This document shows, piece by piece, positions 24,500 to 33,500 of a stretch of 64,000 nt of DNA. Both the position numbers and the translations under genes were made by a program. This stretch comes from Candidatus Poribacteria bacterium. GTDB taxonomy: Bacteria; Poribacteria; WGA-4E; JAJDTR01. Location: contig JAJDTR010000029.1 of NCBI GenBank assembly GCA_022827055.1, positions 1 through 64,000 of the forward strand, in the 5' to 3' direction. A model generated the notes under the pieces. The model saw nothing but the letters and a program-made list of their open reading frames with translations. It did not search any database and was not told the origin of the DNA. Each line of letters opens with the position of its first letter. Position 1 is the stretch's first letter.

Positions 24500-26899
24500 T
24501 TAACCCGACGTTTTCTCGAATCGTACACTGGCATGTACCAAATCGTTCGTCGGGCTGAAGGTCAGCTCGTAAATCGGGGCGTTCAAGCTGTATTGATAAT
24601 TCGCGCCGTAACAGGATGTCCCGGCGGGAACATACCCCTCCGGCACATGGATAAATAGTGTCCCCTTACCATGTCGGGGTGATTTGCAGACGGCTAGGAA
24701 ACTCTGACTTTTTCGATCCCACCCGGCAGAAAGAATTTCTACACCACCCTGAGTAAAGTGAATGTCCGTGGAAACCAGTTGGGGTGTATCTCGTTCAGCA
24801 CGTAAACAGAGGAGTCTTGCCGAACGTGACGGCATATCTGACACAGCTACTCGTCCCCGAACGACACCTAAATACTGTCGATTCCAAAAATCATGTACGA
24901 GATAGAATTTAGATGGATCCAAACCGAGCGAGCCCAAGTCTAGATTGACATCATCGACCTGATCCCTCCAATTGAATACACCCAAAATGTTCCAAGAATC
25001 AAACGACGCCTGCACCTGCATGTTCCAAATCTGCGGATATCTATTTTGATAAAGGTCAACTGGCGTTGCCGATTTTCCCGTTAGAGGGAACAGTTTCGCC
25101 AACATTTCCGCACGTGCTGGGGTCAACGATGAAAACTCATCGGCACATGTTATAATCCCTCCACTCAAGGCTGCCGCCGTCAATGCGACAATAACTTCGT
25201 TGATAGGACGTGGTTCATTGATTGCTATTGCACCGAACTCATTCGTCCACGCGGTTTTGTGCATTGACATATACGCGGCGTGCGCGCTAATCATGTGCTT
25301 CAACCCGCGCGAATCGTCCCATTGCCCACTGCCAAGATAGCCCCCATTGCTGGAAAGCGGGGAATTCAGCGAGAAGCCTCCTATACTCGGCGCCGAGCAC
25401 GCATTGCGCCCTTCGAGAAGTGCTTCCCTTGGGCTCTCGCTGATAACTTGGTTCAGTAGCTGGATTCCGAGACGGTAGAGTTCAACAGAGGTGAGCGATT
25501 TATCGTGCCAAACAAAATCGCCGAATTCTGCCAGTGGTCCAACGGTATAAGACAGCAGATCGACCTTGACAAGATCGCACCCCCACTCATCAATAATCTG
25601 ACGGAGGCGCCCCCGTATATTCGCCCGTGCTTTAGGCTGAGAAGCGTCAAGTAATGCGACCGTCATACCATCTTCCAGTGCCAACGTGGCAGGTTTGTTA
25701 TTACGATCTTTCAGAAAATATTCCGGGTGGTCTTTGACTAAATTGGAGTCAACGGCAACACTGTATGGATCGAATCGAATTCCGGTCCTCAGGCCCTTTG
25801 CGTGGATTTTGTCGACAACAGATTTAATCCCTTCCGGAAAGCGTTGCGGGTGCACCGCGTTGCTCCCGATCGAGTGCTGCCACTCATCTTCGATCTGGAT
25901 GTATTCCACGCTGCCCGGTTGGGAGGGATAGAACAATCGATTTTGTGAAATCTGGTTGACTTGACCAAGAATATAGGACGCATCTCCCCTCTTCTTCTTA
26001 CCGGTACGTTGGGCGTTCCATCCGGAAAACACACCGTCCAATTTTTGTGCATTCATGTGCTTCGCGGCCATTTCAGTGTAAAGTTGATAGGAATCTATGG
26101 GAAGATTACAAAAATTGAGATAGGCGAGTTCCGACTTTATTTCCATCCCCGGTGCGCACGCTTGATATTCACACCGATGACGCAATGCCCAACCGTCAAT
26201 CCCTTTCTCTTTCTGATCTTTTTGCGTTTGAGAATCGTATCCGACATCAACGGTTGACCACCACTTGCGGGCGCTAAGAAAGCCAAAAACTAGAGAGCGC
26301 TGGCTGCTCGTATCATAAAGGACGCCGTCGTAACAAGCCTGCGTTGAGATTTTCTTGTTGATGCTGAACCCGTCATATATCTTCCTAACCCCTTGATTAA
26401 GAGACGGGTTCACATTAAGAAAAAGATGGTAATCCGAAGGAGCACCCCCCAAGTAAACACCTCCACGAGCATCCGGATTGAGCGTGGATACACCTATAAC
26501 GGTAATTCGATCTAACCTAATGTCAGCATCACCCAAGTTCTCGACTCCGACTGTCAGAATAACGTAAGGTGCTTTGCTATAGCACTTCATGTACAGGTTG
26601 ATTTGTACGCCCTTCGCGTCCGATCGACATGAAAACTTCACTGGCTGATAAACGCCTATTTCATCTTCTTGGGTGGCATCTGCGATAAATTCACGTATTC
26701 CATCAGATTCTGAAGTGGCAAGTGCTGTCCCACCCTGAAGTACAATCCTCGCGTAAGCATTTCTGATAATCGTATGTCCCGTCTGATCTACATAATCCCA
26801 TGTTCCTTTTGAAAGATCGAACTTTACTCCAAACTGTTTGTTTTGTGCCACGACGGAACGACCTTGCCTCGTGACAGCCAAATCACTCACTCTTTGCAT
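24500..26899 (-). CDS. GH36-like alpha-galactosidase/melibiase family protein
   Basis: Retaining glycoside hydrolase of clan GH-D. An N-terminal beta-sandwich of about 250 residues is followed by a TIM barrel with YIQIEDEWQ, RFPEGIKSVVDKIHAKGLRTGIRFDP and CDLVKVDLLS, whose aspartate fits the GH36 nucleophile (KxD); a later WDDSRG may supply the acid/base. A C-terminal beta domain follows. The frame is open from 26959; ATG 26899 (MQRVSDLAV) is preferred because GGAGGT lies 12 bases upstream. No signal peptide is seen, so it is probably cytoplasmic. Substrate not provable. Confidence 0.82.
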   Translation of the reverse strand: MQRVSDLAVTRQGRSVVAQNKQFGVKFDLSKGTWDYVDQTGHTIIRNAYARIVLQGGTALATSESDGIREFIADATQEDEIGVYQPVKFSCRSDAKGVQINLYMKCYSKAPYVILTVGVENLGDADIRLDRITVIGVSTLNPDARGGVYLGGAPSDYHLFLNVNPSLNQGVRKIYDGFSINKKISTQACYDGVLYDTSSQRSLVFGFLSARKWWSTVDVGYDSQTQKDQKEKGIDGWALRHRCEYQACAPGMEIKSELAYLNFCNLPIDSYQLYTEMAAKHMNAQKLDGVFSGWNAQRTGKKKRGDASYILGQVNQISQNRLFYPSQPGSVEYIQIEDEWQHSIGSNAVHPQRFPEGIKSVVDKIHAKGLRTGIRFDPYSVAVDSNLVKDHPEYFLKDRNNKPATLALEDGMTVALLDASQPKARANIRGRLRQIIDEWGCDLVKVDLLSYTVGPLAEFGDFVWHDKSLTSVELYRLGIQLLNQVISESPREALLEGRNACSAPSIGGFSLNSPLSSNGGYLGSGQWDDSRGLKHMISAHAAYMSMHKTAWTNEFGAIAINEPRPINEVIVALTAAALSGGIITCADEFSSLTPARAEMLAKLFPLTGKSATPVDLYQNRYPQIWNMQVQASFDSWNILGVFNWRDQVDDVNLDLGSLGLDPSKFYLVHDFWNRQYLGVVRGRVAVSDMPSRSARLLCLRAERDTPQLVSTDIHFTQGGVEILSAGWDRKSQSFLAVCKSPRHGKGTLFIHVPEGYVPAGTSCYGANYQYSLNAPIYELTFSPTNDLVHASVRFEKTSG

Positions 26900-27568
26900 G
26901 ATGCGGGTTAAACCTCCATCTGAACAAAAAACTGAAACCAGAGGTACTTCGCGAATCAAGTTCTTTGGGGAAATCGTGCATTTGCGGGTTTACGCCATAA
27001 GTAGGTATGATTCGTCTTTCGGGCATTCGACAGCGTGATTGACCGAGGTCAGTCGAAAGAGGAAAAAACTCCTCTTTTTTCACGAATAATTCTTTGACTG
27101 TCGGGGCGTCGAAGGGAGTAGCAGAGCGAAGTTGTGTCTATTCTGGAAGTTATCTCTTGAACTTCAGATTGATTGCCTAACGTTAGCGTTTCAATCCCAG
27201 ACTCCAAAGTGACCCTTGAGAACCGATAATCACGACGAATTTGATAAGTGTTACACACCTCGAATGGTGAATCACCATCGGTTAATTAGGTAATACAGTA
27301 TAGCTTAGAGCCCCCAACAAAGTCAAAAGCAAATACCGAATCTGTCGAGGCAGAGATCTCGATCAAAAAATCTGGATTGAATCCATCTGCGATCATCAGG
27401 TCGGCGACTTCTCTCATTCTTAATTACGCACCGCTCTTGACTAGTGACTGACCACCAGTCACCGCATTTTGTTTTGTGTTCAAATCTCGATTGATGTATA
27501 ATGGCTTTCCGCTGGCAGCCGCTCAGACCATAGGAAATATCCACCATACACCTGTGTAAGGAGAGTTC
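26900..27568. other. Intergenic region between GH36-like gene and moaD
   Basis: About 670 bp without a supportable gene. It contains a hairpin AAAGAGG/CCTCTTT followed by T residues (27056-27080, plus orientation) and a hairpin GTGACTG/CAGTCAC (27444-27462) followed by a T-rich run, either of which could be terminator-like. A TATAAT at 27497-27502, with a weak TTGTGT 17 bp upstream (27474-27479), may be the moaD promoter. Confidence 0.45.
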
Positions 27569-27814
27569 ATGAAAGTTACGGTAAAGTACTTTGCTGTGTG
27601 TCACGAAGAGTTGGGAAGAGAGGAAGAGCAGATGGAGTTGCCAGAAGAGGCGACCTTGAGAGATATTCTCGATCGTCTTGAGGAGGAATGGCCCGAGATT
27701 ACAGAATTTTATCAGGTAATGCAGATGTCTGTTAATTGGGAGTATGCAACAGAGGGCACTCAACTCTCCGAGGGAGATGAAGTCGCACTGATTCCGCCGG
27801 TGACGGGAGGTTAA
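27569..27814 (+). CDS. moaD: Molybdopterin synthase sulfur-carrier subunit MoaD
   Basis: Ubiquitin-like protein (81 residues) that delivers sulfur from its thiocarboxylated C-terminus to precursor Z during molybdenum cofactor synthesis. The family C-terminus IPPVTGG with the terminal GG is intact. AAGGAG precedes the ATG by 6-7 bases. moaE follows after one base, so the two subunits of MPT synthase are co-translated. Confidence 0.95.
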   Translation: MKVTVKYFAVCHEELGREEEQMELPEEATLRDILDRLEEEWPEITEFYQVMQMSVNWEYATEGTQLSEGDEVALIPPVTGG

Positions 27815-27815
27815 A

Positions 27816-28271
27816 TTGTTCAAGATTACCGATGAAGTAATTGACACTCAACGCGTAATCAGCGCAGTCGAAGCGGACAATGCGGGAGCAATTGTCCATT
27901 TCTTGGGCACCGTGCGCAATAACACAGGCGGGCGCAGAACGTTGTATCTTGAATATGAAGCCTACGCGCCGATGGCGGAAAAAAAGATGGCGGAGATTGG
28001 TCATGAAATTCGGGAGAAGTGGGGGCTGGATCGCGTCGCCATGATGCATCGCGTCGGGCGCGTGGAAATTGGCGAGGTGAGCGTTGCCGTCGCCGTGGCG
28101 TCTCCGCACCGCAGCGACGGGTTCGAAGCGTGCAAGTACGCCATGGATCGGCTCAAGCAAGTTGTGCCGATCTGGAAACGCGAAATCTGGGAGGACGGCG
28201 AAGAGGAGTGGGTGAAACCGGATCCCGTTTATTTCGATGCCGATCGGGGAGTTCGTACGTCGGACGGATGA
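27816..28271 (+). CDS. moaE: Molybdopterin synthase catalytic subunit MoaE
   Basis: Large subunit of MPT synthase, which converts cyclic pyranopterin monophosphate to molybdopterin using MoaD thiocarboxylate. Motifs: GAIVHFLGTVRNNT, LEYEAYAPMAEKKM, HRVGRVEIGEVSV, and the active-site lysine region IWKREIWEDGEEEWV. It starts at TTG 27816, with GGGAGG inside the end of moaD 5 bases upstream. Other Moco genes (moaA, moaC, moeA) are not in the window. Confidence 0.95.
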   Translation: MFKITDEVIDTQRVISAVEADNAGAIVHFLGTVRNNTGGRRTLYLEYEAYAPMAEKKMAEIGHEIREKWGLDRVAMMHRVGRVEIGEVSVAVAVASPHRSDGFEACKYAMDRLKQVVPIWKREIWEDGEEEWVKPDPVYFDADRGVRTSDG

Positions 28272-28337
28272 CTCCCATTTCACGTGCGATGTGCCACGGA
28301 GTTTTTGCGGTCGCGCTATTCTCAATTCACTGCGTCT

Positions 28338-29366
28338 TTACTGCTGCCACCACCTCTTGCCCCTAGGTTTATTCCCAGTCGCCTCTTGGCCGGCAGTGGA
28401 CTCCAACGACTTTAACAAACGCGAAATCTCCTTATCCTTTCCGGATATTGCCAGCGCGTCTTGACACGCCTTGATAGCGCGTTTACCGATCGTTTCATTT
28501 CCCTCCGATTGATAAGCAACCCCGTAAATTTGTGCGACTGCTCGATAATAGTTGGCTGGATCCGCATCTCCTGTCGGGGCATCCCCGGTCTGCTCCAGCG
28601 TCAATAATCCGTCTTCCCATAACTGAGCATTGGCATCACAAATTACCTTGTGACATAGTACGTCTAAGTTTGAACCATCCAACCAATGTGCTTGTTCGTA
28701 GCAGGCGGCGGCTTCGTCATAGACTTCATTGAGGACGTGCAATTTCGCCAATTCGGTGTAGAAAACGCATAAACCGGTGTCTTGAATTGCGTAGCGATTC
28801 GATTGTTCACTCGTGAGCCAGCCTCGTTCCTCCAGAAACTCAATCGCGCTGTTTTTTTCCTCGTCGGTAATAATCACGTCGGTGAGTAGATGTTTTGCCA
28901 CGGCGGCGTTCGGGTAAATTTTTGTGCGGCTCTTCATCAGCGGGTATGCTTGTACGCCTTTATCCATTTGTATCAGTTTCAACCCGGTGGCGACGCGGAA
29001 GAGCGAAACAATTTGATCGCTATTTTTCCGTGCTCTCTCCTCAAAAACCACATGCTGGTTTTTCGCTATCTCTTGATTTAATGCGCTCAACTCATCCTTA
29101 TATTCCGCGACCTCGGGACTGAGTTGGTGCGCCCTGCCAAAAAACCTTTGCGCCGCGAATATTTCATTCCATTCTCGGTAGATTAAACCGAGTCGAAAAT
29201 TGGATTCGGCGAGCACTTCGGCTTCCGAGGCGGCGAGCAAAACAGTATCATAAGCTTGGATCGCACGCCCTAGTTCCCCCTCATCGGTCAGAGATTGGGC
29301 GTGACCGATAAGTTCATCCAGTGAAAATTGCGCGCCGTCCTTGTCAAGAAGGTAATTCTTCTGCAT
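28338..29366 (-). CDS. TPR-like repeat protein
   Basis: 342 residues, no signal peptide or membrane helix. TPR-like helix pairs are visible at the N-terminus (AQSLTDEGELGRAIQAYDTV and NFRLGLIYREWNEIFAAQRF) and in the C-terminal half (YTELAKLHVLNEVYDEAAACYEQA). The middle part (QIVSLFRVATGLKLIQ) is not recognised. Probably a cytoplasmic scaffold or assembly factor. It begins 14 bp after a 72-residue gene on the same strand, so the two likely form an operon. Confidence 0.75.
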   Translation of the reverse strand: MQKNYLLDKDGAQFSLDELIGHAQSLTDEGELGRAIQAYDTVLLAASEAEVLAESNFRLGLIYREWNEIFAAQRFFGRAHQLSPEVAEYKDELSALNQEIAKNQHVVFEERARKNSDQIVSLFRVATGLKLIQMDKGVQAYPLMKSRTKIYPNAAVAKHLLTDVIITDEEKNSAIEFLEERGWLTSEQSNRYAIQDTGLCVFYTELAKLHVLNEVYDEAAACYEQAHWLDGSNLDVLCHKVICDANAQLWEDGLLTLEQTGDAPTGDADPANYYRAVAQIYGVAYQSEGNETIGKRAIKACQDALAISGKDKEISRLLKSLESTAGQEATGNKPRGKRWWQQ

Positions 29367-29380
29367 TTGTCAGTTGAATA

Positions 29381-29599
29381 TTATATCTCGGCAGGATTAT
29401 CAGACACCCAGTCTTGGGTGTTCTCACTAAATCGATCCGCCAATTCGTCCGAGATCGTCTGTTTAATCAGTTCAATGAGATCCTGTCGAAATTTCGCCCA
29501 GTCTTCCCCTCGCCGCGTGAATCGATACTGGCTATCGATCTCGACGTACATGGTGTCCTTTGGATGAGAAAGAGATTCGAAGTAGCGCACAACTTTCAT
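29381..29599 (-). CDS. Small conserved-looking protein, 72 residues
   Basis: ATG 29599 is chosen because GGAGG lies about 5 bases upstream; the frame remains open to 29683 but that extension has no signal. The protein (MKVVRYFESLSHPKDTMYVE, then RFTRRGEDWAKFRQDLIELIKQT) is charged and mostly helical with no membrane segment. I do not recognise the family. It is probably co-transcribed with the TPR-like gene that follows. Confidence 0.65.
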   Translation of the reverse strand: MKVVRYFESLSHPKDTMYVEIDSQYRFTRRGEDWAKFRQDLIELIKQTISDELADRFSENTQDWVSDNPAEI

Positions 29600-29803
29600 A
29601 CCGCCTCCGCGAATTGTTGTAAATTGAAAATTGAAACCTGCTAATGGATGCGATCTTTTAGGTTTTAACCTTGGAGATTCCACGTAGGGAATAATGATCG
29701 TTATTCCCTAAAATCTCAAATTCATTCGCTAACAATTATTGCGTCAAGGAACTGTCTTTCAGTCTCCCAGATTCCAGATCTGTAGATTCGAACAATTCTA
29801 ATC

Positions 29804-30541
29804 TTATTTAGAACTCCACTCGCATATTTGCCAGCCCGATTCACTCGCAATCTGACGCAGCCCTTTTCTCGGATTCACCACAACGGGAGTGCCAACGCAG
29901 CGTAACATCGGCAGGTCGGCGCGGCTATCCCCGTAAGCGAAACTTGCAGGGAGGTCTATCCCGTGCTCGTGAGCGAAGGCTTTCACTACGCGAGCCTTTT
30001 CCTCCTCCCCCAGCGGCGGGGACATCAACTCACCGGTGAACTTCCCATGATGTTCCCGGAGAGACATGGATAACATGTGGTCAGCGCCCAGATAGTCCGC
30101 AAGCGGGTTCATGATGAAATCGAGCGAACCGGTCGCGAGCACGACAAGATCTCCCTTGGCTTTGTGTTCACGAATCTGGTCCGCCGCCGCCGGGAAAATC
30201 TTCGAGCCGAGAAGTGCATCGAATGTGTCTTGAGCCAGTTCTTTCAGCCGTTCCACGTCCATCCCGCGGTAGTTCCGGTAGAAAACTTGATTGAACTTGG
30301 TACGGCTCAGGCTGTCCAATAGGAGATAGTAAGGGATTTTCAGCAGGAAGCCTGCCAGCCAAAACGGGCGTATCAAAGGATGAAGCAACTGCAATCTAAA
30401 CCGCACATAGTAGTGAACAATAGTCGAGTTTACAAGGGTGCCGTCAACGTCGAAGAAGGCTGCCACTTGCAGGTTGACACCATTGCCGTTCGTGCGCACC
30501 ACCGCACCGAGAGATTCCATAGTTATTTTGGGGTTATTCAT
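29804..30541 (-). CDS. HAD-IB family phosphatase (SerB-like)
   Basis: Haloacid-dehalogenase phosphatase of subfamily IB. Motif I is FFDVDGTLVNST with nucleophile D31 and acid/base D33; motif II is VLATGSLDF; motif III/IV is K-rich EEEKARVV followed by AYGDSRADLPML. A hydrophobic stretch in the cap (FWLAGFLLKIPYYLLL) suggests membrane association. HAD-IB enzymes of this type often occur fused or adjacent to PlsC acyltransferases and act on phospholipid intermediates. ATG 30541 overlaps the stop of the giant lipid enzyme by 8 bases, so translation is coupled and a joint pathway is likely. Confidence 0.88.
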   Translation of the reverse strand: MNNPKITMESLGAVVRTNGNGVNLQVAAFFDVDGTLVNSTIVHYYVRFRLQLLHPLIRPFWLAGFLLKIPYYLLLDSLSRTKFNQVFYRNYRGMDVERLKELAQDTFDALLGSKIFPAAADQIREHKAKGDLVVLATGSLDFIMNPLADYLGADHMLSMSLREHHGKFTGELMSPPLGEEEKARVVKAFAHEHGIDLPASFAYGDSRADLPMLRCVGTPVVVNPRKGLRQIASESGWQICEWSSK

Positions 30542-33500
30542 GAGCCGCGTCATGCAACCGTTCAATTCGAGTACGCACTTCGTCGGCAATTCTCTGGTAG
30601 ATTTCTCGCTTACTCGGCTTCATGGCAGAGTCTTGAGGGCGTCCGGGCGCGACCGGTTCACCGAAAACGACGCGAACCTTGCTTTTTCGGGGTAACGACT
30701 TGCCTTTGGGCAATGCTTCATAGGTACCGCTCACGTGCGCGGGCACAACAGGGACACCCGCTTCGTACGCGAGCAAACCGAGCCCGGGTTTGAAGGGTTG
30801 AAGCTCCCCGTTTAAGGAGCGTGTGCCTTCGGGATAGATGAGCAGGTTTTCGTTTCGAAGAAGCGCGTCCTGTGCAACGCGCAAGCTTTGGAGGGAGTTG
30901 TCCGTCCGATCGAACGGCAATGCATTGAGACACTGGCTAACAAACCACGCTTTCATTCGACGGTTGTAGAAGTAATCACTCGCGCTAAGGGGGCGTAAGT
31001 TTTTTGACCCCGCCCCCAGAGCGGTTATGATCGCCGGTGTATCGAGGTGGCTGCTGTGATTTGAAGCGATGATGTACGGTGCCCCGATTGGAATATGCTC
31101 TATCCCGTCGCACTGAAGCGAGAACCGGCGTCGGAAGATCGTCCGAATGCCGAAGCGAATGAGTTTGGCAAAATGGCTCGGATGCAAGGCTAGTTCACTA
31201 TGCTCCGCGGCGACTGAGGAATCGAGGGACGTATCAACGGCATCCGGAGCGATCTGCGAGTCTAACGTGTTGACGACTTCAATCACATCCCCGACCGTAC
31301 GAACCCCGGCAGCAAGCTCGTCCGGCACCTGTTTATCCAGCTTGGATTCAAGCAGCAACAGCAGTTCTACACGGGTCATCGAATCCAATCCGAGATCCGT
31401 GTCTAGCGCGCTGTCCAGACGGATACGATTTGGCGGAACACGAGACAATCGCCCAAGCTCGCCGACAACCTCGGCTTCTCGGCTGCCCGGTTTCCACTCC
31501 CCAACAGCCCTATCTGACGAGGATTCTTCGGCTGAAACAACCGGTTGGGCGGCGTCCGCCACGAATTGTTTGAATAGCATTGCTTTTATGCGGATACGGT
31601 CAATCTCGCCATCGGAAGTCTTGGGTAACTCCTCAACCCAGAAATGCACCTTTTGGAGATTCTGATGTGTGGGTAAGCTGCGGGCGCAAGATTGCAGATG
31701 TTTCTGAATCGACTCTTGGATATCCAACCGAGCGTCATCGTCGGGGCAATTCGGCACAATTACAGTGTGCACTTCCTCGCCGAACGAGTCTGGCGGGTCT
31801 ATTCCAACGACGCAAATCTCGGAGATGTGAGGGCTGTGTCGATATAATTCCTCAAGTTCGACCGGATAGATGTTTTTGCCGGTGCTGGCAATGATGACAT
31901 CCTTTTTGCGTCCTGTAAGAAAGAGGTAGCCGTCATCATCAATGTAGCCGAGATCGCCGGTATAGAGCAGCCCATCTCGCAGGACCTGCCGAGTCGCCTC
32001 CGGATTTCGGTAGTATCCCGCCATGGTGCTCGGACTCTTCGTGACAATTTCGCCAATCCCGTCGGCGTCCGGATCGGAAATCTGGAATTCCACCTCATTT
32101 ACCGGCAGCCCGACGGAACCCGCTTTGCTCCTCCCGGCAGGATTCACGCTTAACACGGGCGCCGTTTCCGTCATGCCGTAGCCTTCAAGGATTGTGAAAC
32201 CATAGCGCTTGAACCCATCGTAAACCTGACGCGGCAAGGCGGCACCGCCGCTTATAAAGATGCGGAGATGCCCTCCCAAGCCGTCTTTGACTTGCTCAAT
32301 CACGGCTGAATCAACCGGCTCGTCTGCGTTAATCGCGGTTTTCAGGATATACCTTTCAATGGCGTCAATCAGTAATTTGTACAAGCGCGGAACCCCGATA
32401 ATGGCCGTCGTTTTCGTTTCCCGCATAGATTCCAAGATTGCGGTTGGTTTGAATGTGTTGATGTAGGTGACACTGGCGCCGCCGTAGATAGCCATCAGGA
32501 AACTACACGAGAACCCAAGGGCGTGATACAGCGGTAGAATGGCTAGGACTCGATCTGTTTCCGCTGGGGGCAGCACCTGTGCGACAGCGTGGAGATTAGC
32601 CATAAACCCGTTATGAGACAGCATCGCGCCTCTCGGGTCTACGGTCGTACCCATCGTAAATATGATGGAGGCCGTTGCCTCCGGCTGGACTTTTACATTC
32701 GGAAAATCAGCAGGAATCTCATCAATCGGAGACACATCCTCTTCGGCACCCGATGGTGTGCAAAGCTGATTCAGATTCAATACGTCCAGCTTCTCCCTTT
32801 CGTCGGAGATAGAGTGCAACTGTTCAAAAAGGGATTCGGACGCGAGAACCGCTTTTGCCTCGGTAAAGTCGGCAAGCGCTATCACTTCGACTCTAGCCGT
32901 CTGCGGATCGATAGGCACAACGATGGCGCCAATTTGGATAGCGGCTAGGTAGGTAATTCCCCACTCGGGTTGATTTTCGGAAATGAGAATCACCTTATCG
33001 TCTTTGCGATAGCCGCGTTCCCAAAAGGTAAACGCAATCTCTCGCGATAAATCATAAAGTTGACGGTAGGAATACCGTACCCATTCCCCGCCTCGTTCAA
33101 TCTGCAAGGCTGTATTTGCCGAATAGACCTCGGCCTGCCGCTCAACGAGATCCAAAATCGTTTGACAGTTCCGTATTGATCCCTTGTTGCACGGATCGGC
33201 GTCGTCGCGTACGGCGTTTGAACGCTCGATTTCTTTGAGCATTTTCACCGACGGATCAGCGTCCATTTTGAGAATGAACCGCTTAATTCCCGGTATATGG
33301 ACATTCTGAAGATAGTGTTGCCAATCGAACTTTGAAATATTAAGGTCAAAACGACGCTGATCGGCTGCCGTTAACGATGCGGATAGCTGTCCAATCTGGG
33401 TGGTTTCAAATTCAAAGCTAATCCGCGTATACGGACCGTAGATGCGAATGTAATACTGAAGACCTTCTAATGCATTTTGCATCACGGCGATACGACGGTT

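Noticed and set aside
27056-27080. Hairpin AAAGAGG/CCTCTTT followed by T residues
   Set aside because: It looks like a terminator in plus orientation, but no plus-strand gene lies upstream and the stem is A/T-rich.
27323-27847. 174-codon minus-strand frame across moaD
   Set aside because: moaD and moaE on the other strand are certain, and the antisense product is rich in rare residues with no family features.
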